NCBI GenBank assembly: GCA_019314375.1
Contig: JAFCZJ010000094.1
Location: forward strand, 1-35,174
Direction: 5' to 3'
Length of the DNA stretch: 35,174 nucleotides
Source: Deltaproteobacteria bacterium
Lineage (GTDB): Bacteria; Myxococcota; B64-G9
Shown one piece after another: positions 1 through 8,551 of this stretch; the first letter of the stretch is position 1, and the number at the start of each line of letters is the position of its first letter. Position numbers and translations under genes: made by a program. A model generated the notes under the pieces. That model did not search any database. It was given only the letters and a program-made list of their open reading frames with translations, and was not told the origin of the DNA.

Positions 1-156
1 TTTGCGCTTCGCTTCTTGATCTTCTTTGCGCTTCGCTTCTTCTTCTTCCTTGCGCTTCGCTTCTTCCTCTTCTTTGCGCTTCGCTTCTTGATCTTCTTTG
101 CGCTTCGCTTCTTCCTCTTCTTTGCGCTTCGCTTCTTGATCTTCTTTGCGCTTCGC
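1..156 (-). repeat. 24-bp tandem repeat encoding an E/K/R octapeptide
   Basis: Seven units start at about 1, 25, 49, 73, 97, 121 and 145, each beginning TTTGCGCTTCGC (one with CTT). The second half alternates between two versions. Read on the minus strand they encode AKRKEEEE-like and AKRKEDQE-like octapeptides. The array probably continues left of the window. It lies inside the receiver/coiled-coil gene and keeps its frame because the unit is a multiple of three. Confidence 0.9.
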
Positions 157-1458
157 TTGTTCTTTTCTCGTCTTTTCTTCTTCAAGGCGCTGCTCTGCTA
201 GCTCTTGAGCCACCTTGCGCCCTGCTTCTTCGTTCGCCGCGGCCCGGGCCTGCCTTTGTGCCAGTTCAGCTGCCTCCAGCAGGGCCTCCTCCTGGGCTTG
301 CTCTTGAGCATCGGTCAGGGCTTCCTTCAGGCCCTCCTGCTCGCCCATGGTTCGGGCCTTCTCTCGGGCATTGCTCCGGGCCTCGGATTCTGCTTGTCTT
401 CGCGCCACAAGTAGTTGCTGGTCATCACCAAGCGGCTCCGCTTGTGTTCGGGCAAACTCCACTGACTGAACCGAGATTTCCGGGTCGTCCGTTTTTTTCT
501 GTTCCTCGCCCGTGGAGACCTGCTTGAGCAGCTCCATCTCGCGCTCCATCAGGGCCAATTCCTTCTCGGCCTTAGGCGAATCACTTTGTTCGACCGAGGC
601 CATCAGCTTGTCTTCCAAACTGCGCAATTCCCGGGCTGGTTTTTCTTTTTGCTCTGCGGGTGCCTGCAAAAATCCATCCCCTTCGCCGGCTGGCTCTTCC
701 TGCTCGGGCTTTTCGGTGGCCTCCTCTTCCCGCCAGGCCTCTTCTGGTTCCTGCTCTTTGGCCCGAGGAGGCAACAAGCCCCCCGAGGGTTCCGTGGTCT
801 CCTCCGATATGTCGCCGAAAAGCTGATTGGCCGACAAACCTGGATCCCCAGATGGTTCTATCTGTTCCGCAGGGGGCGTGTCCCCGTCGGGTTCCGCAGG
901 GGGAAGCAAGCCATCCGCAAAGCTCTGCCCCAGATCGAGCATTTGTTCTACCCGATCCGACAGCACGGCCTCTCCGAAATCCATGCCCTCATCATCCCCG
1001 GGCTCTTCGAGAACCGCGGGTTCATCCAACAGGGTACGAATCGCATCACTGGACACGGGCGGGGGACCCACCATCGTGGAGCCCTCCCGGTCCACCCCCA
1101 CATGGGAACGAATCTTATCAAGCAACAAACCATGCTCAACCGGTTTTTCAAAGTAGTAGTCAGCGCCTTCGGCCAAGGCCTCACCAAAATTCCGCACGCC
1201 CTCCTGCCCTGTGCCAATCAGAAGAATGGGCACCAAATCCCCACCATCCAGCTCCCGAATCGCGGCACAAACAGCCGCCCCCTGGCCTTCATTCACCGCC
1301 AAATCCAAGAGGATCAAATCTGGCGTTTCCTCCGCCAGTTGTCGCAAGGCAGCGTCCCGATCCGCCACCCGATGGGTGGGCATGCCGGCACGATGAATGG
1401 CCTCAGACCAAAGACTGGCCTGGCTTTCATCTGGCGAGACAATCAGAATTCTGGCCAT
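1..1458 (-). CDS. Response regulator receiver protein with long charged coiled-coil tail (3' end outside window)
   Basis: Reading frame open from ATG at 1458 to the window edge, so the C-terminus is missing (at least 486 codons). Residues 1-115 form a CheY-like receiver domain. The phosphoacceptor is Asp52 in the strand reading LILLDLAV, with Thr83 (IGTG) and Lys105 (FEKPV) as the conserved switch residues, so it looks phosphorylatable. Residues about 120-290 are an acidic, Pro/Glu-rich linker. Residues about 290-420 are Ala/Gln/Glu-rich, typical of coiled coil, and the visible end is an E/K/R octapeptide repeat. The organisation recalls receiver-plus-coiled-coil proteins such as FrzS of Myxococcus, but that assignment is only architectural. 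No DNA-binding output domain is visible. The start follows the priA stop by 38 bp, with AGGGTGAG as a possible ribosome site, so it is probably the third gene of the metK-like/priA operon. Confidence 0.8.
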   Translation of the reverse strand, partial: MARILIVSPDESQASLWSEAIHRAGMPTHRVADRDAALRQLAEETPDLILLDLAVNEGQGAAVCAAIRELDGGDLVPILLIGTGQEGVRNFGEALAEGADYYFEKPVEHGLLLDKIRSHVGVDREGSTMVGPPPVSSDAIRTLLDEPAVLEEPGDDEGMDFGEAVLSDRVEQMLDLGQSFADGLLPPAEPDGDTPPAEQIEPSGDPGLSANQLFGDISEETTEPSGGLLPPRAKEQEPEEAWREEEATEKPEQEEPAGEGDGFLQAPAEQKEKPARELRSLEDKLMASVEQSDSPKAEKELALMEREMELLKQVSTGEEQKKTDDPEISVQSVEFARTQAEPLGDDQQLLVARRQAESEARSNAREKARTMGEQEGLKEALTDAQEQAQEEALLEAAELAQRQARAAANEEAGRKVAQELAEQRLEEEKTRKEQAKRKEDQEAKRKEEEEAKRKEDQEAKRKEEEEAKRKEEEEAKRKEDQEAKRK

Positions 1459-1496
1459 GGGTTTCGCTCACCCTAAACCGTTGAAAATGCGAAAAA

Positions 1497-3758
1497 TCAT
1501 AACATGTCCACGGGATCCACATCAAAAAGAATCTTGGCACCGGCCGGCAATGAAATCGCCTGTCGGGTACGCCAGGCCACCCGCTGTAACAACTCGACGC
1601 TCGGACTCTTCACCAGCATTTGCCAGCGATAGCGATTGCGTAGACGGTCCAGGGGCGAGGGCGCGGGCCCCAAGACCTGTACCCGTCCCTCACCGAAGCG
1701 CCGAAGCAAGGCGGCCAGCTCCTTGGCCAATTTCACACATCGTTCCCGCTCCTCATGGCTGGCCCTGACCAGCAACAAGCGACGGGCCGGCGGATACCCC
1801 AAACCCGCACGACGCTCCATCTCTCTCAGAAAAAAAGTCTCAAAGTCATGTGCTCGAGCCAAAACAATGCTCTCGTGATCCGGCAGAAAGCTCTGCACAA
1901 TAACCCGCCCAGGTCGGTCCCCGCGACCTGCTCGCCCAGCCACCTGGGTCAACAACTGGAAAGAGCGCTCGTTGGCCCGAAAATCGGGAAGCTGGATACT
2001 CAAATCAGCCAAAATAACGCCCACCAGAGTCACGCCCGGCACATCATGCCCCTTGGTCACCATCTGTGTGCCCACCAGCACATCGGCCTCCCCGCGGGTA
2101 AAGCGCCCCATCATGTCCTGCAGGCTCCCTTTGCCGGAAACGCTATCCGAATCCAAGCGCAACACGCGAGCACCGGGAAATCGTCGACGGACCTCTTCTT
2201 CGCACTTCTCCGTCCCCAGGCCGAACAACTGTATTCGTCCGCGTCCACAGCTTGGGCAAATCTTCGGCACCTTCATGCTCAGACCACAATAGTGACAACA
2301 AAGCAGATCGCCCCGCTGGTGGTGGGTGAGGGCGACGCTGCAATTACGGCAGCGCACCGTCTCGCCGCAATCCTTGCACAAAGCGAATGAGCTATAACCA
2401 CGCCTATTCAGGAACAAAATGGCCTGCTCACCCCTGTCCAAGGTCTCCGCCAGGGCACCCGCCAACGCTGGGCTAAGAACCTGCTCCCGTTCGATGGGAT
2501 CCAGCACCTGCCTGAGGTCCACCACCTCCATATCGGGCATCGGGCGAGCATGAACGCGCTCGGGGAGCTCCAACAAGGTGTACCGGCCGCTCCGAGCGTT
2601 GGCGTAAGTTTCTATCGCCGGTGTGGCACTGCCCAACAGGACCACCGCGCCCTCTTCCCTGGCGCGAACCAAAGCCAGATCGCGACCGTTGTAAGTCAGT
2701 CGCTCAGATTGCTTATATGAGCCGTCATGCTCTTCGTCCACGACGATCATGCCGAGCCGATGCACCGGGGCGAAAACCGCGGATCGCGCCCCCACGACCA
2801 CTCGCGCCTTACCCTGACGCAAGCGACGCCATTCATCCAGACGTTCACCGGCACCCAGTCCCGAATGAAGCACAGCCACACCGTCACCAAATCGTGCCTT
2901 AACCCGAAACACCAACTGGGGTGTCAAAGATATTTCCGGCACCAGGAGGATGGCACCCCGGTCCTGGGACAAGGCATGGGCGATGGCGCGAAGATAGACT
3001 TCGGTCTTGCCACTACCGGTCACCCCATGCAAGACGAAGACACCATATCCTTTGTCATCCAGCGCCCGTGTCAGATGGTCCAAGGCCCCGGCCTGCTCCT
3101 CGGTCAAATGCTTGATGGCTTTTTGCTTGGGCAAATCAGCCAGTTCGGGTGCCCGCAAAGTCTCAACCCACTCGATGGCCACCAGGCCCTTGTCCACCAG
3201 ACCCTTAAGTGCGTTGCGCGCACCGGGCAGCTCTTGTTCCAGTGCGGCCACCTCGATCGGGACCCCTGACTTCAAGCGCGTCCAGAGCCTGGCCTGTGCC
3301 GGCGCCCGACGCAAAAGCGTTTCGGCTTCGGGCCAACGCAACGCCGGCCAAAGCACCCGGGCAAGCTGCCGACGCTTGGCCGCGGCAGATCGACCGGTGT
3401 GCCTGAACATTGGAGGCAGGGCCGCAAAAATCATCTCGCCTGGGGGCACAAGATAATAGTCGGCGGACCAGCGCAAGACCTTCAGAAGCGCCGCATCCAG
3501 CACGGGTTCTTCTTCAACCAGACTGGCCACGGCTTTGAGCCGAAAACCCTTTTCTGCATCGCCGGGAGGAACCGGTCCTTCCACCACAAGGGCTCGCTTT
3601 CGGCCTCGGCCGAATGGAACCTCAATCAAAGAGCCAGTATCGACACGAGCAACAAGGGACTCAGGAACCAGGTAGCTGTACAGAGAGGGCACCGGTGCGG
3701 CCACCGCGACCCGGACACAAGCTTCGGGCTTGGCGCTCACCTGATCAAATCCCGACAA
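1497..3758 (-). CDS. priA: Primosomal protein N' (replication restart helicase PriA)
   Basis: A 753-residue protein, the usual PriA length (about 730). The N-terminal 3'-DNA-binding domain covers about 14-110. The superfamily 2 helicase core has Walker A GVTGSGKTE (245-253) and the DEEH box (341-344). Eight paired cysteines (461/464, 470/473, 488/491, 501/504) form the two zinc sites inserted in the helicase core. The C-terminal helicase lobe includes the VAGRAGRGDRPG motif. PriA remodels stalled forks and reloads DnaB. The longest frame starts at TTG 3758 inside the end of the upstream metK-like gene. GTG at 3740, with GGGA nine bases upstream, is an equally good start. Either way the two genes are translationally coupled (MetK stop at 3745). 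Confidence 0.95.
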   Translation of the reverse strand: MSGFDQVSAKPEACVRVAVAAPVPSLYSYLVPESLVARVDTGSLIEVPFGRGRKRALVVEGPVPPGDAEKGFRLKAVASLVEEEPVLDAALLKVLRWSADYYLVPPGEMIFAALPPMFRHTGRSAAAKRRQLARVLWPALRWPEAETLLRRAPAQARLWTRLKSGVPIEVAALEQELPGARNALKGLVDKGLVAIEWVETLRAPELADLPKQKAIKHLTEEQAGALDHLTRALDDKGYGVFVLHGVTGSGKTEVYLRAIAHALSQDRGAILLVPEISLTPQLVFRVKARFGDGVAVLHSGLGAGERLDEWRRLRQGKARVVVGARSAVFAPVHRLGMIVVDEEHDGSYKQSERLTYNGRDLALVRAREEGAVVLLGSATPAIETYANARSGRYTLLELPERVHARPMPDMEVVDLRQVLDPIEREQVLSPALAGALAETLDRGEQAILFLNRRGYSSFALCKDCGETVRCRNCSVALTHHQRGDLLCCHYCGLSMKVPKICPSCGRGRIQLFGLGTEKCEEEVRRRFPGARVLRLDSDSVSGKGSLQDMMGRFTRGEADVLVGTQMVTKGHDVPGVTLVGVILADLSIQLPDFRANERSFQLLTQVAGRAGRGDRPGRVIVQSFLPDHESIVLARAHDFETFFLREMERRAGLGYPPARRLLLVRASHEERERCVKLAKELAALLRRFGEGRVQVLGPAPSPLDRLRNRYRWQMLVKSPSVELLQRVAWRTRQAISLPAGAKILFDVDPVDML

Positions 3759-4875
3759 CCTGTTCCCAAGGCAAATTCAAATCCCTTCGACCAAAGTGGC
3801 CCCGGCAGGCCAATGGTGAATAGATAGGCCTTCGGAGATCAAATGCCTCAATGATGCCTGGGATGCTCAACTCGAATCGCTCCCGAACCAAGGCCTCCAG
3901 GTCTCGCTCGACACCGGCTGCCTCCACCTGCACCGCAACCGGCTGTTCTCGCCCGATGATGTACGTCAACCTCACCTCACAACGGCGGACCAAGCCGGAT
4001 GCCACCAGGCTCTTGGCCACATGGCGCGCCATGTACGCTCCAGAGCGCTCCGGCTTGGTGGGGTCCTTACCCGACAAAGCGCCATCCGATTGACGACAAG
4101 CCATTCCATAGCCATCGACGGCCGGCTTGGCGCCGCTCTGGCCACAGTCAACCTGGGGACCGCCCTGAGTAAAGGGCCCCGCTGGATTGATCCAAATCTG
4201 CGCATCAGCATCAAGCAAACCCGTCTCGAGCAAGCTCGCGTCCACCACCTCACGCCTCAAGGCCGAACGAATCTGCTCCATCTCCACATCAGGCGCGTGC
4301 TGGGCACAAATCGCAACCGAAACGATGCGTCGGGGGCGGCCATCGTCCCCATATTCGAGGCAGACCTGGACCTTGCCGTCCGGCCGCAACCAAGGCAAAT
4401 CCGCGGATCTTCGCACCGAGGCCAAGCGTCCCGCCAAGCGATGGGCCAAGAAAATGGGTACCGGCATCAAATCACAACCCCCGGTCAATCCCTCTCCTTC
4501 ATCGCTGGCGTATCCGACGACCGTGCACAGGTCACCCGCCCCCCTCCGGTCCACCGCCCGACGTATCTCCTCTCCCTGTTCCTGCAAAAGATTCATCACG
4601 GCACAGCTCGAAGCCTCGAAACCCAGAGCCGCATCGTCGTAACCAATCTCTCTGAGCTTGCTGCGCACCACGGAAACCATATCCACCCATGCTTCCGTGG
4701 TCACTTCACCCGCCACCAAAACCAGCCCGGTGGACACCAGCACCTTGCAGGCCACACGGGCATGTCGGTCGCGGGCCAACAAAGAATCCAGCACCGCGTC
4801 GGCCAGTTGGTCGGCTACCTTGTGTGGATTGCCTTCGGCCACGGACTCTGCGGCAAAAACCACGGACTCCTGCAT
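3745..4875 (-). CDS. Divergent S-adenosylmethionine synthetase (methionine adenosyltransferase) homologue
   Basis: A 376-residue protein that aligns with MetK over its whole length, including ADQLADAVLD (21-30), GEVTTEAWVD (56-65), LPWLRPDGK (160-168), GGPQVDCG (238-245) and SGKDPTKPERSGAY (268-281). MetK makes SAM from ATP and methionine. Several residues known to act in E. coli MetK differ: EGHPDK reads EGNPHK (His14 to Asn16, Asp16 to His18), the potassium ligand Glu42 is Lys43, the GAGDQG loop reads GAGDLC, Arg244 is Ala249, and Asp271 is Glu276. Lys168, Asp243, Lys250 and Lys270 are kept. The gene is intact, with a strong AAGGAGG site before ATG 4875. It may be a real MAT with altered chemistry, or a repurposed paralogue. 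It is first in an operon with priA. I leave the symbol blank because activity is doubtful. Confidence 0.85.
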   Translation of the reverse strand: MQESVVFAAESVAEGNPHKVADQLADAVLDSLLARDRHARVACKVLVSTGLVLVAGEVTTEAWVDMVSVVRSKLREIGYDDAALGFEASSCAVMNLLQEQGEEIRRAVDRRGAGDLCTVVGYASDEGEGLTGGCDLMPVPIFLAHRLAGRLASVRRSADLPWLRPDGKVQVCLEYGDDGRPRRIVSVAICAQHAPDVEMEQIRSALRREVVDASLLETGLLDADAQIWINPAGPFTQGGPQVDCGQSGAKPAVDGYGMACRQSDGALSGKDPTKPERSGAYMARHVAKSLVASGLVRRCEVRLTYIIGREQPVAVQVEAAGVERDLEALVRERFELSIPGIIEAFDLRRPIYSPLACRGHFGRRDLNLPWEQVVGI

Positions 4876-4901
4876 TACAACCTCCTCCTTGGGGAGGCTC
4901 C

Positions 4902-4930
4902 ATGGTACGCATCGCGCTCGCCCCCGTCAA
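4902..4930 (-). promoter_or_regulatory. Sigma70-type promoter for the metK-like/priA operon
   Basis: On the minus strand TTGACG (4930-4925), 17-base spacer, TACCAT (4907-4902). Transcription would begin near 4895, leaving a leader of about 20 nt. That leader contains CCTCC-CCAA-GGAGG, a small hairpin pairing with the Shine-Dalgarno region. It is divergent from the promoter at 4955-4983. Confidence 0.5.
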
Positions 4931-4954
4931 CGCACGGAAAACCAGACCGTTTTT

Positions 4955-4983
4955 TTGACAGGCCTCCGGGACCGGGTTAGCAT
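4955..4983 (+). promoter_or_regulatory. Sigma70-type promoter for the exported protein at 5019
   Basis: Perfect TTGACA at 4955-4960, 17-base spacer and TAGCAT at 4978-4983. The start codon is about 30 bases downstream of the expected start site. GGAGG at 5009-5013 serves ATG 5019. Confidence 0.6.
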
Positions 4984-5018
4984 GGGCGCTAAGTCCGAAC
5001 GATGGTGTGGAGGAATTC

Positions 5019-5933
5019 ATGCAAGTGATAACGCGTTCATTTTATTTGGTTTTGGCCCTTTCCATGATCCTTTGCGTTGCGGCCGGTCCGGCCTCGGCAC
5101 AATGGTACGATGACAAAGAGGTACCCCCGGGTGCAGGAGAAATGCGCAACGGTTTCGCCTTGAAAAACTATGACATGGGCACCGGTGGACATGTCTCATC
5201 CTGGATCGCACCAGGTGAGGACATCCTGGGATTGAGCTTTTTGGTCCAGGGCGGGTACAAGTTTGAGCAATTTCCGCTCTTTCTCAACCTGCAAGTCCCT
5301 TTGGCCTATGGCATGCCGGACAATGACTTGATCGATCCCGAATTCGTCATCGGCAACGTGGGTATCGGCTTGCAATATCGGCTGGATCCAGTAAACCCAC
5401 GCCTGGGCGTCCACACGGGCTGGTCCTTTGATGTCTTTTTCCCGACCTTCATGGGCGACAGCACGGACATGTCTATCGGAGCCCGGGGGCTTGGGCAAAC
5501 CACGGGTTTCTTCAACAGCCTCATGACCAGCACTCACTACAACCCCGAGTCCATCAACGTCCAGGGGGCCTTCGACATCCTGCTGCCTGGTCATCTGCTC
5601 TTTTTCCAGGTTGAGGTGGGCGTGTCGGCCTACTTCCCGATCACGGACACGGATCAAAGAAGCATTGAGGGTGCCATGCTTTGGGGGGCCTTGCTTGGCG
5701 TTCATATCATCGAGCAACTGGCCTTCCTGGTGGAACTCAAAGGCTACACGCCATTCGGCGTGGAAGACGAAATCGGCACCGCCGCCCCCTCCCTCTACGG
5801 CCTCAGCACAGGCCTTCGGCTGAATGCCGGTGTGTTCAAACCGGCTATCTGGGTCACTTTCCCACTGGACCAAGATTACAGGCAAAGCTGGCCCGACATC
5901 ATCATCGGCGTGGATCTGGCCGCTTGGATGTAA
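5019..5933 (+). CDS. Exported protein, probable outer-membrane beta-barrel, function unknown
   Basis: A 304-residue protein starting at ATG 5019 behind GGAGGAATTC. A longer GTG-initiated frame at 5007 would swallow its own ribosome site. The N-terminus is a Sec signal peptide ending near ASA-Q (about residue 27). The mature part lacks long hydrophobic helices. It shows alternating polar/apolar strands rich in aromatic and glycine residues, for example LSFLVQGGYKF, GIGLQYRLD and LFFQVEVGVSAYF, ending in a hydrophobic strand with a penultimate Trp (LAAWM). This suits an outer-membrane barrel or a surface-associated beta protein. No family was recognised. It is transcribed alone from 4955-4983, divergent from the metK-like operon. 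Confidence 0.75.
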   Translation: MQVITRSFYLVLALSMILCVAAGPASAQWYDDKEVPPGAGEMRNGFALKNYDMGTGGHVSSWIAPGEDILGLSFLVQGGYKFEQFPLFLNLQVPLAYGMPDNDLIDPEFVIGNVGIGLQYRLDPVNPRLGVHTGWSFDVFFPTFMGDSTDMSIGARGLGQTTGFFNSLMTSTHYNPESINVQGAFDILLPGHLLFFQVEVGVSAYFPITDTDQRSIEGAMLWGALLGVHIIEQLAFLVELKGYTPFGVEDEIGTAAPSLYGLSTGLRLNAGVFKPAIWVTFPLDQDYRQSWPDIIIGVDLAAWM

Positions 5934-6032
5934 CTATCCCTCCCGCGCAAGCCCGCGCACCTTTGACTTGTCTATTCAAACTGCGTTATCTCAGAACCTG
6001 GTTACCGATCCATCGCGGTTAAGGAGACATCC

Positions 6033-8477
6033 ATGAAGCCCAAGAAATCCTCGGCAAACAAACGGCTGCGCCTGAACCCCAAGCAACTACGACGACACAT
6101 TCAGTCACGCAGCCTGCCATCAGCCAAGGCCCTGTCCAAGCACCGCACCCACATCATCGGCCAGGATCGGGCCATTTCAGCATTAGAGCTGGGCCTGCGC
6201 CTGGAGAGCCCCGGGTATAACATCTTTATTTCTGGCCCCAGCGGATCCGGGCGAATGACCACGGCACGCCACATCCTGAAAGGCTTCAAGCAACCCAGGC
6301 GGCCCTTGAAGGACTATGCCTACGTCTACAATTTCCAAGAACCAGACAGGCCGCGACTGCTGGAATTGGCACCAGGCCAGGGCCAAAAGCTCAAAAAGAC
6401 CGTGGACCATCTGGTCAAAACCCTCAAGCGGGAGTTACCCAGAGCCACAAGCACGGAGCATTGCCAGAAAGAACGAGACAGAGTCCTCTCTGACTACCAA
6501 CGCAAGGAACACGAGCTGGTTTCCAGCTTTCAAGACAAGGTCAGCCGGGCCAAATTCATGGCCGTCGAAGTCCAAAGCGGACCCATCGTAGAGCACGATG
6601 TGCTGCCGGTCATCGATGGCGAGCCCCAGCCCCTGGCCGTCATCGAAGAAAAAGTCGAAAAGGGTGAAATGAGTCGGCGGCAGTTCAAGCAACTGCAAAA
6701 AAAGCACAGCCAACTACGCACCGAACTGGAAAAGATCCACCGCAGAACGCGATCCTTGGCCCGTGAGATGACCGAACAGCTGGAAGAAATCGATAGACGG
6801 ACCGGCACCGCGGTCATTGACGCAATCGTTGGAGACATTCGCGACGCCTTCAAAGAAGAAACCGTGCAGGATTTCTTGGACGATGCCCGCGAAGCACTGC
6901 TCGATCGCATCCCGGCCCTTGTACGAAGGGCGGACGAAGACGAGCGAGGCGAAGCCAACAACATGCCGGGTTATGCGATCGAACCCGCCGACCCCTTGGA
7001 GCCTTTTCAGGTCAACGTGGTGCTGAACAACGCCCGCCACAAAGCTTGCCCCGTGGTCTTTGAAAACACACCCACCCTGGTCCGACTCTTCGGCACCATC
7101 GAGCGATCGGTGGACGACGCGGGCAGGCAAGAGGTGGACTTCATGAACATCCGAGCCGGCTCCATGCTCAGAGCCAACGGCGGATTCCTGGTGGTGCAGG
7201 CCGAAGAACTCTTACCGGAACCTGGTGTCTGGAAGACGCTCAAAAGCACCCTGTCCTCAGGCAAGCTTGAAATTCGTGTCCCGGAAGGCCCCATGGCCAT
7301 GGTCACCTCCGGCCTCAAGCCGGATCCCGTCCCCCTGGACATCAAAATCATCATGCTGGGCGACGAACTCCTCTATCGCACCCTGTACATGGCCGAAGAC
7401 GATTTCAAAAAGACCTTCAAAGTCAAGGCCGAGTTCGATGTCGAAATGAATTACTCCAAGGCCAATCTGGAAAAATTCATGGCCTTTATTCAGCGGGTGG
7501 TCAAAGAAGAGGAGCTGCTGCAACCCACCAGGCCGGCCATCGCCCTGCTGGCCGAAGAGGCGATGCGCGATGTGGAGGATCAAAGAAAACTCACAACCCG
7601 CTTTCGGGTCGTCGCGGACCTGCTTCGAGAATCAACGTACTGGGCCGGCAAGTGCAGCCGTCGAAGCATCAGCCCAGACGACGTACGCAAGGCGGTGCTT
7701 GAGCGCAAGCGACGATTTAATCTGGCCGAAGAAAAGTACCGCGAAAACATCATGCGCGACGTCGTCATCGTGACCACCACGGAAAGCATGGTGGCTCAAG
7801 TCAATGGTCTCGCTGTTTTTGACCTGGGCGACTACTCCTTCGGCAAACCCTGCCGCATCACCGCCACGGTGGGCATCGGTGACAGCGGCGTCATCAACAT
7901 CGAACGAGAGAGCGGCCTGTCCGGCGAAATCCACGACAAGGGCATCTATATTCTAAGTGGATTCTTACGCTCCCGCTTTGGCCAACAGCATCCGCTGGCG
8001 CTTGATGCCAGCGTGTGTTTTGAACAGAGCTACGGCGAAGTGGACGGAGACAGCGCATCCTCTACTGAAGTCTACGCCATCATGAGCGCCCTGTCCGAGT
8101 TGCCCATCGCACAAGAGATCGCTGTGACCGGGTCGGTGAACCAACAAGGAGAAGTGCAGGCCATCGGCGGCGTTAACAACAAGATCGAAGGATTTTACGA
8201 CATCTGCAATTCTCGCGGTCTGACCGGCAAGCAGGGCGTCATCATCCCCAAATCCAACATCGAACACCTGATGCTTGACGAAGAAGTCGTGGACGCCGTC
8301 AGGCGCGGCCGTTTTCACGTTTGGTCTGTTTCCACGATAGACGAAGGCATGGAGCTGCTGACCGGCGTCACCGCCGGCCGGCCCGACAGCAAAGGCAAAT
8401 ACCCCGCCGGCACCGTCAACCGCATGGTCTCCGATCGCTTAGAAACCATGGCCAAATCACTCCGCGACTATCGCTAG
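6033..8477 (+). CDS. Lon-family ATP-dependent protease, AAA_32/LonB-like type
   Basis: An 814-residue protein. The AAA region has a Walker A variant GPSGSGRMT (68-76) with Arg in place of the usual Lys, as I recall for the AAA_32 (PF13654) Lon-like group. A long charged helical insertion spans about 130-280. The C-terminal Lon protease domain carries the Ser-Lys dyad: Ser674 in DGDSAS and Lys717 in GGVNNK. Their spacing of 43 matches E. coli Lon (Ser679/Lys722). There is no Lon N-terminal substrate domain, so it is a cytosolic Lon-like enzyme whose targets cannot be predicted. Start ATG 6033 follows AAGGAG by six bases. A weak promoter may lie at TTGACT 5963-5968. The gene converges on the acyl-CoA synthetase at 8518. 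Confidence 0.9.
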   Translation: MKPKKSSANKRLRLNPKQLRRHIQSRSLPSAKALSKHRTHIIGQDRAISALELGLRLESPGYNIFISGPSGSGRMTTARHILKGFKQPRRPLKDYAYVYNFQEPDRPRLLELAPGQGQKLKKTVDHLVKTLKRELPRATSTEHCQKERDRVLSDYQRKEHELVSSFQDKVSRAKFMAVEVQSGPIVEHDVLPVIDGEPQPLAVIEEKVEKGEMSRRQFKQLQKKHSQLRTELEKIHRRTRSLAREMTEQLEEIDRRTGTAVIDAIVGDIRDAFKEETVQDFLDDAREALLDRIPALVRRADEDERGEANNMPGYAIEPADPLEPFQVNVVLNNARHKACPVVFENTPTLVRLFGTIERSVDDAGRQEVDFMNIRAGSMLRANGGFLVVQAEELLPEPGVWKTLKSTLSSGKLEIRVPEGPMAMVTSGLKPDPVPLDIKIIMLGDELLYRTLYMAEDDFKKTFKVKAEFDVEMNYSKANLEKFMAFIQRVVKEEELLQPTRPAIALLAEEAMRDVEDQRKLTTRFRVVADLLRESTYWAGKCSRRSISPDDVRKAVLERKRRFNLAEEKYRENIMRDVVIVTTTESMVAQVNGLAVFDLGDYSFGKPCRITATVGIGDSGVINIERESGLSGEIHDKGIYILSGFLRSRFGQQHPLALDASVCFEQSYGEVDGDSASSTEVYAIMSALSELPIAQEIAVTGSVNQQGEVQAIGGVNNKIEGFYDICNSRGLTGKQGVIIPKSNIEHLMLDEEVVDAVRRGRFHVWSVSTIDEGMELLTGVTAGRPDSKGKYPAGTVNRMVSDRLETMAKSLRDYR

Positions 8478-8489
8478 TCGTTCATTTCC

Positions 8490-8551
8490 TGATAATCCAC
8501 AACGCAACCGCTAGTTGTCATGATAATCCACAACACAACCGTTGATTGTCA
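8490..8551. repeat. Two adjacent 31-bp direct repeats at a convergent gene junction
   Basis: Copies 8490-8520 and 8521-8551 abut exactly and agree at 27 of 31 positions. Each begins TGATAATCCACAAC and ends TTGTCA. Each holds the 9-mer TAATCCACA (8493-8501 and 8524-8532), one base off a DnaA box (TTATCCACA). The second copy encodes the last ten residues of the minus-strand synthetase, and its stop codon uses the end of the first copy. Confidence 0.9.

Noticed and set aside
1..156. CRISPR-like regular repeats
   Set aside because: The units are contiguous, without spacers, keep the reading frame and encode a helical peptide.
4876..4930. SAM riboswitch upstream of the metK-like gene
   Set aside because: The predicted leader is only about 20 nt, and no SAM-I, SAM-II or SAM-IV core was seen.
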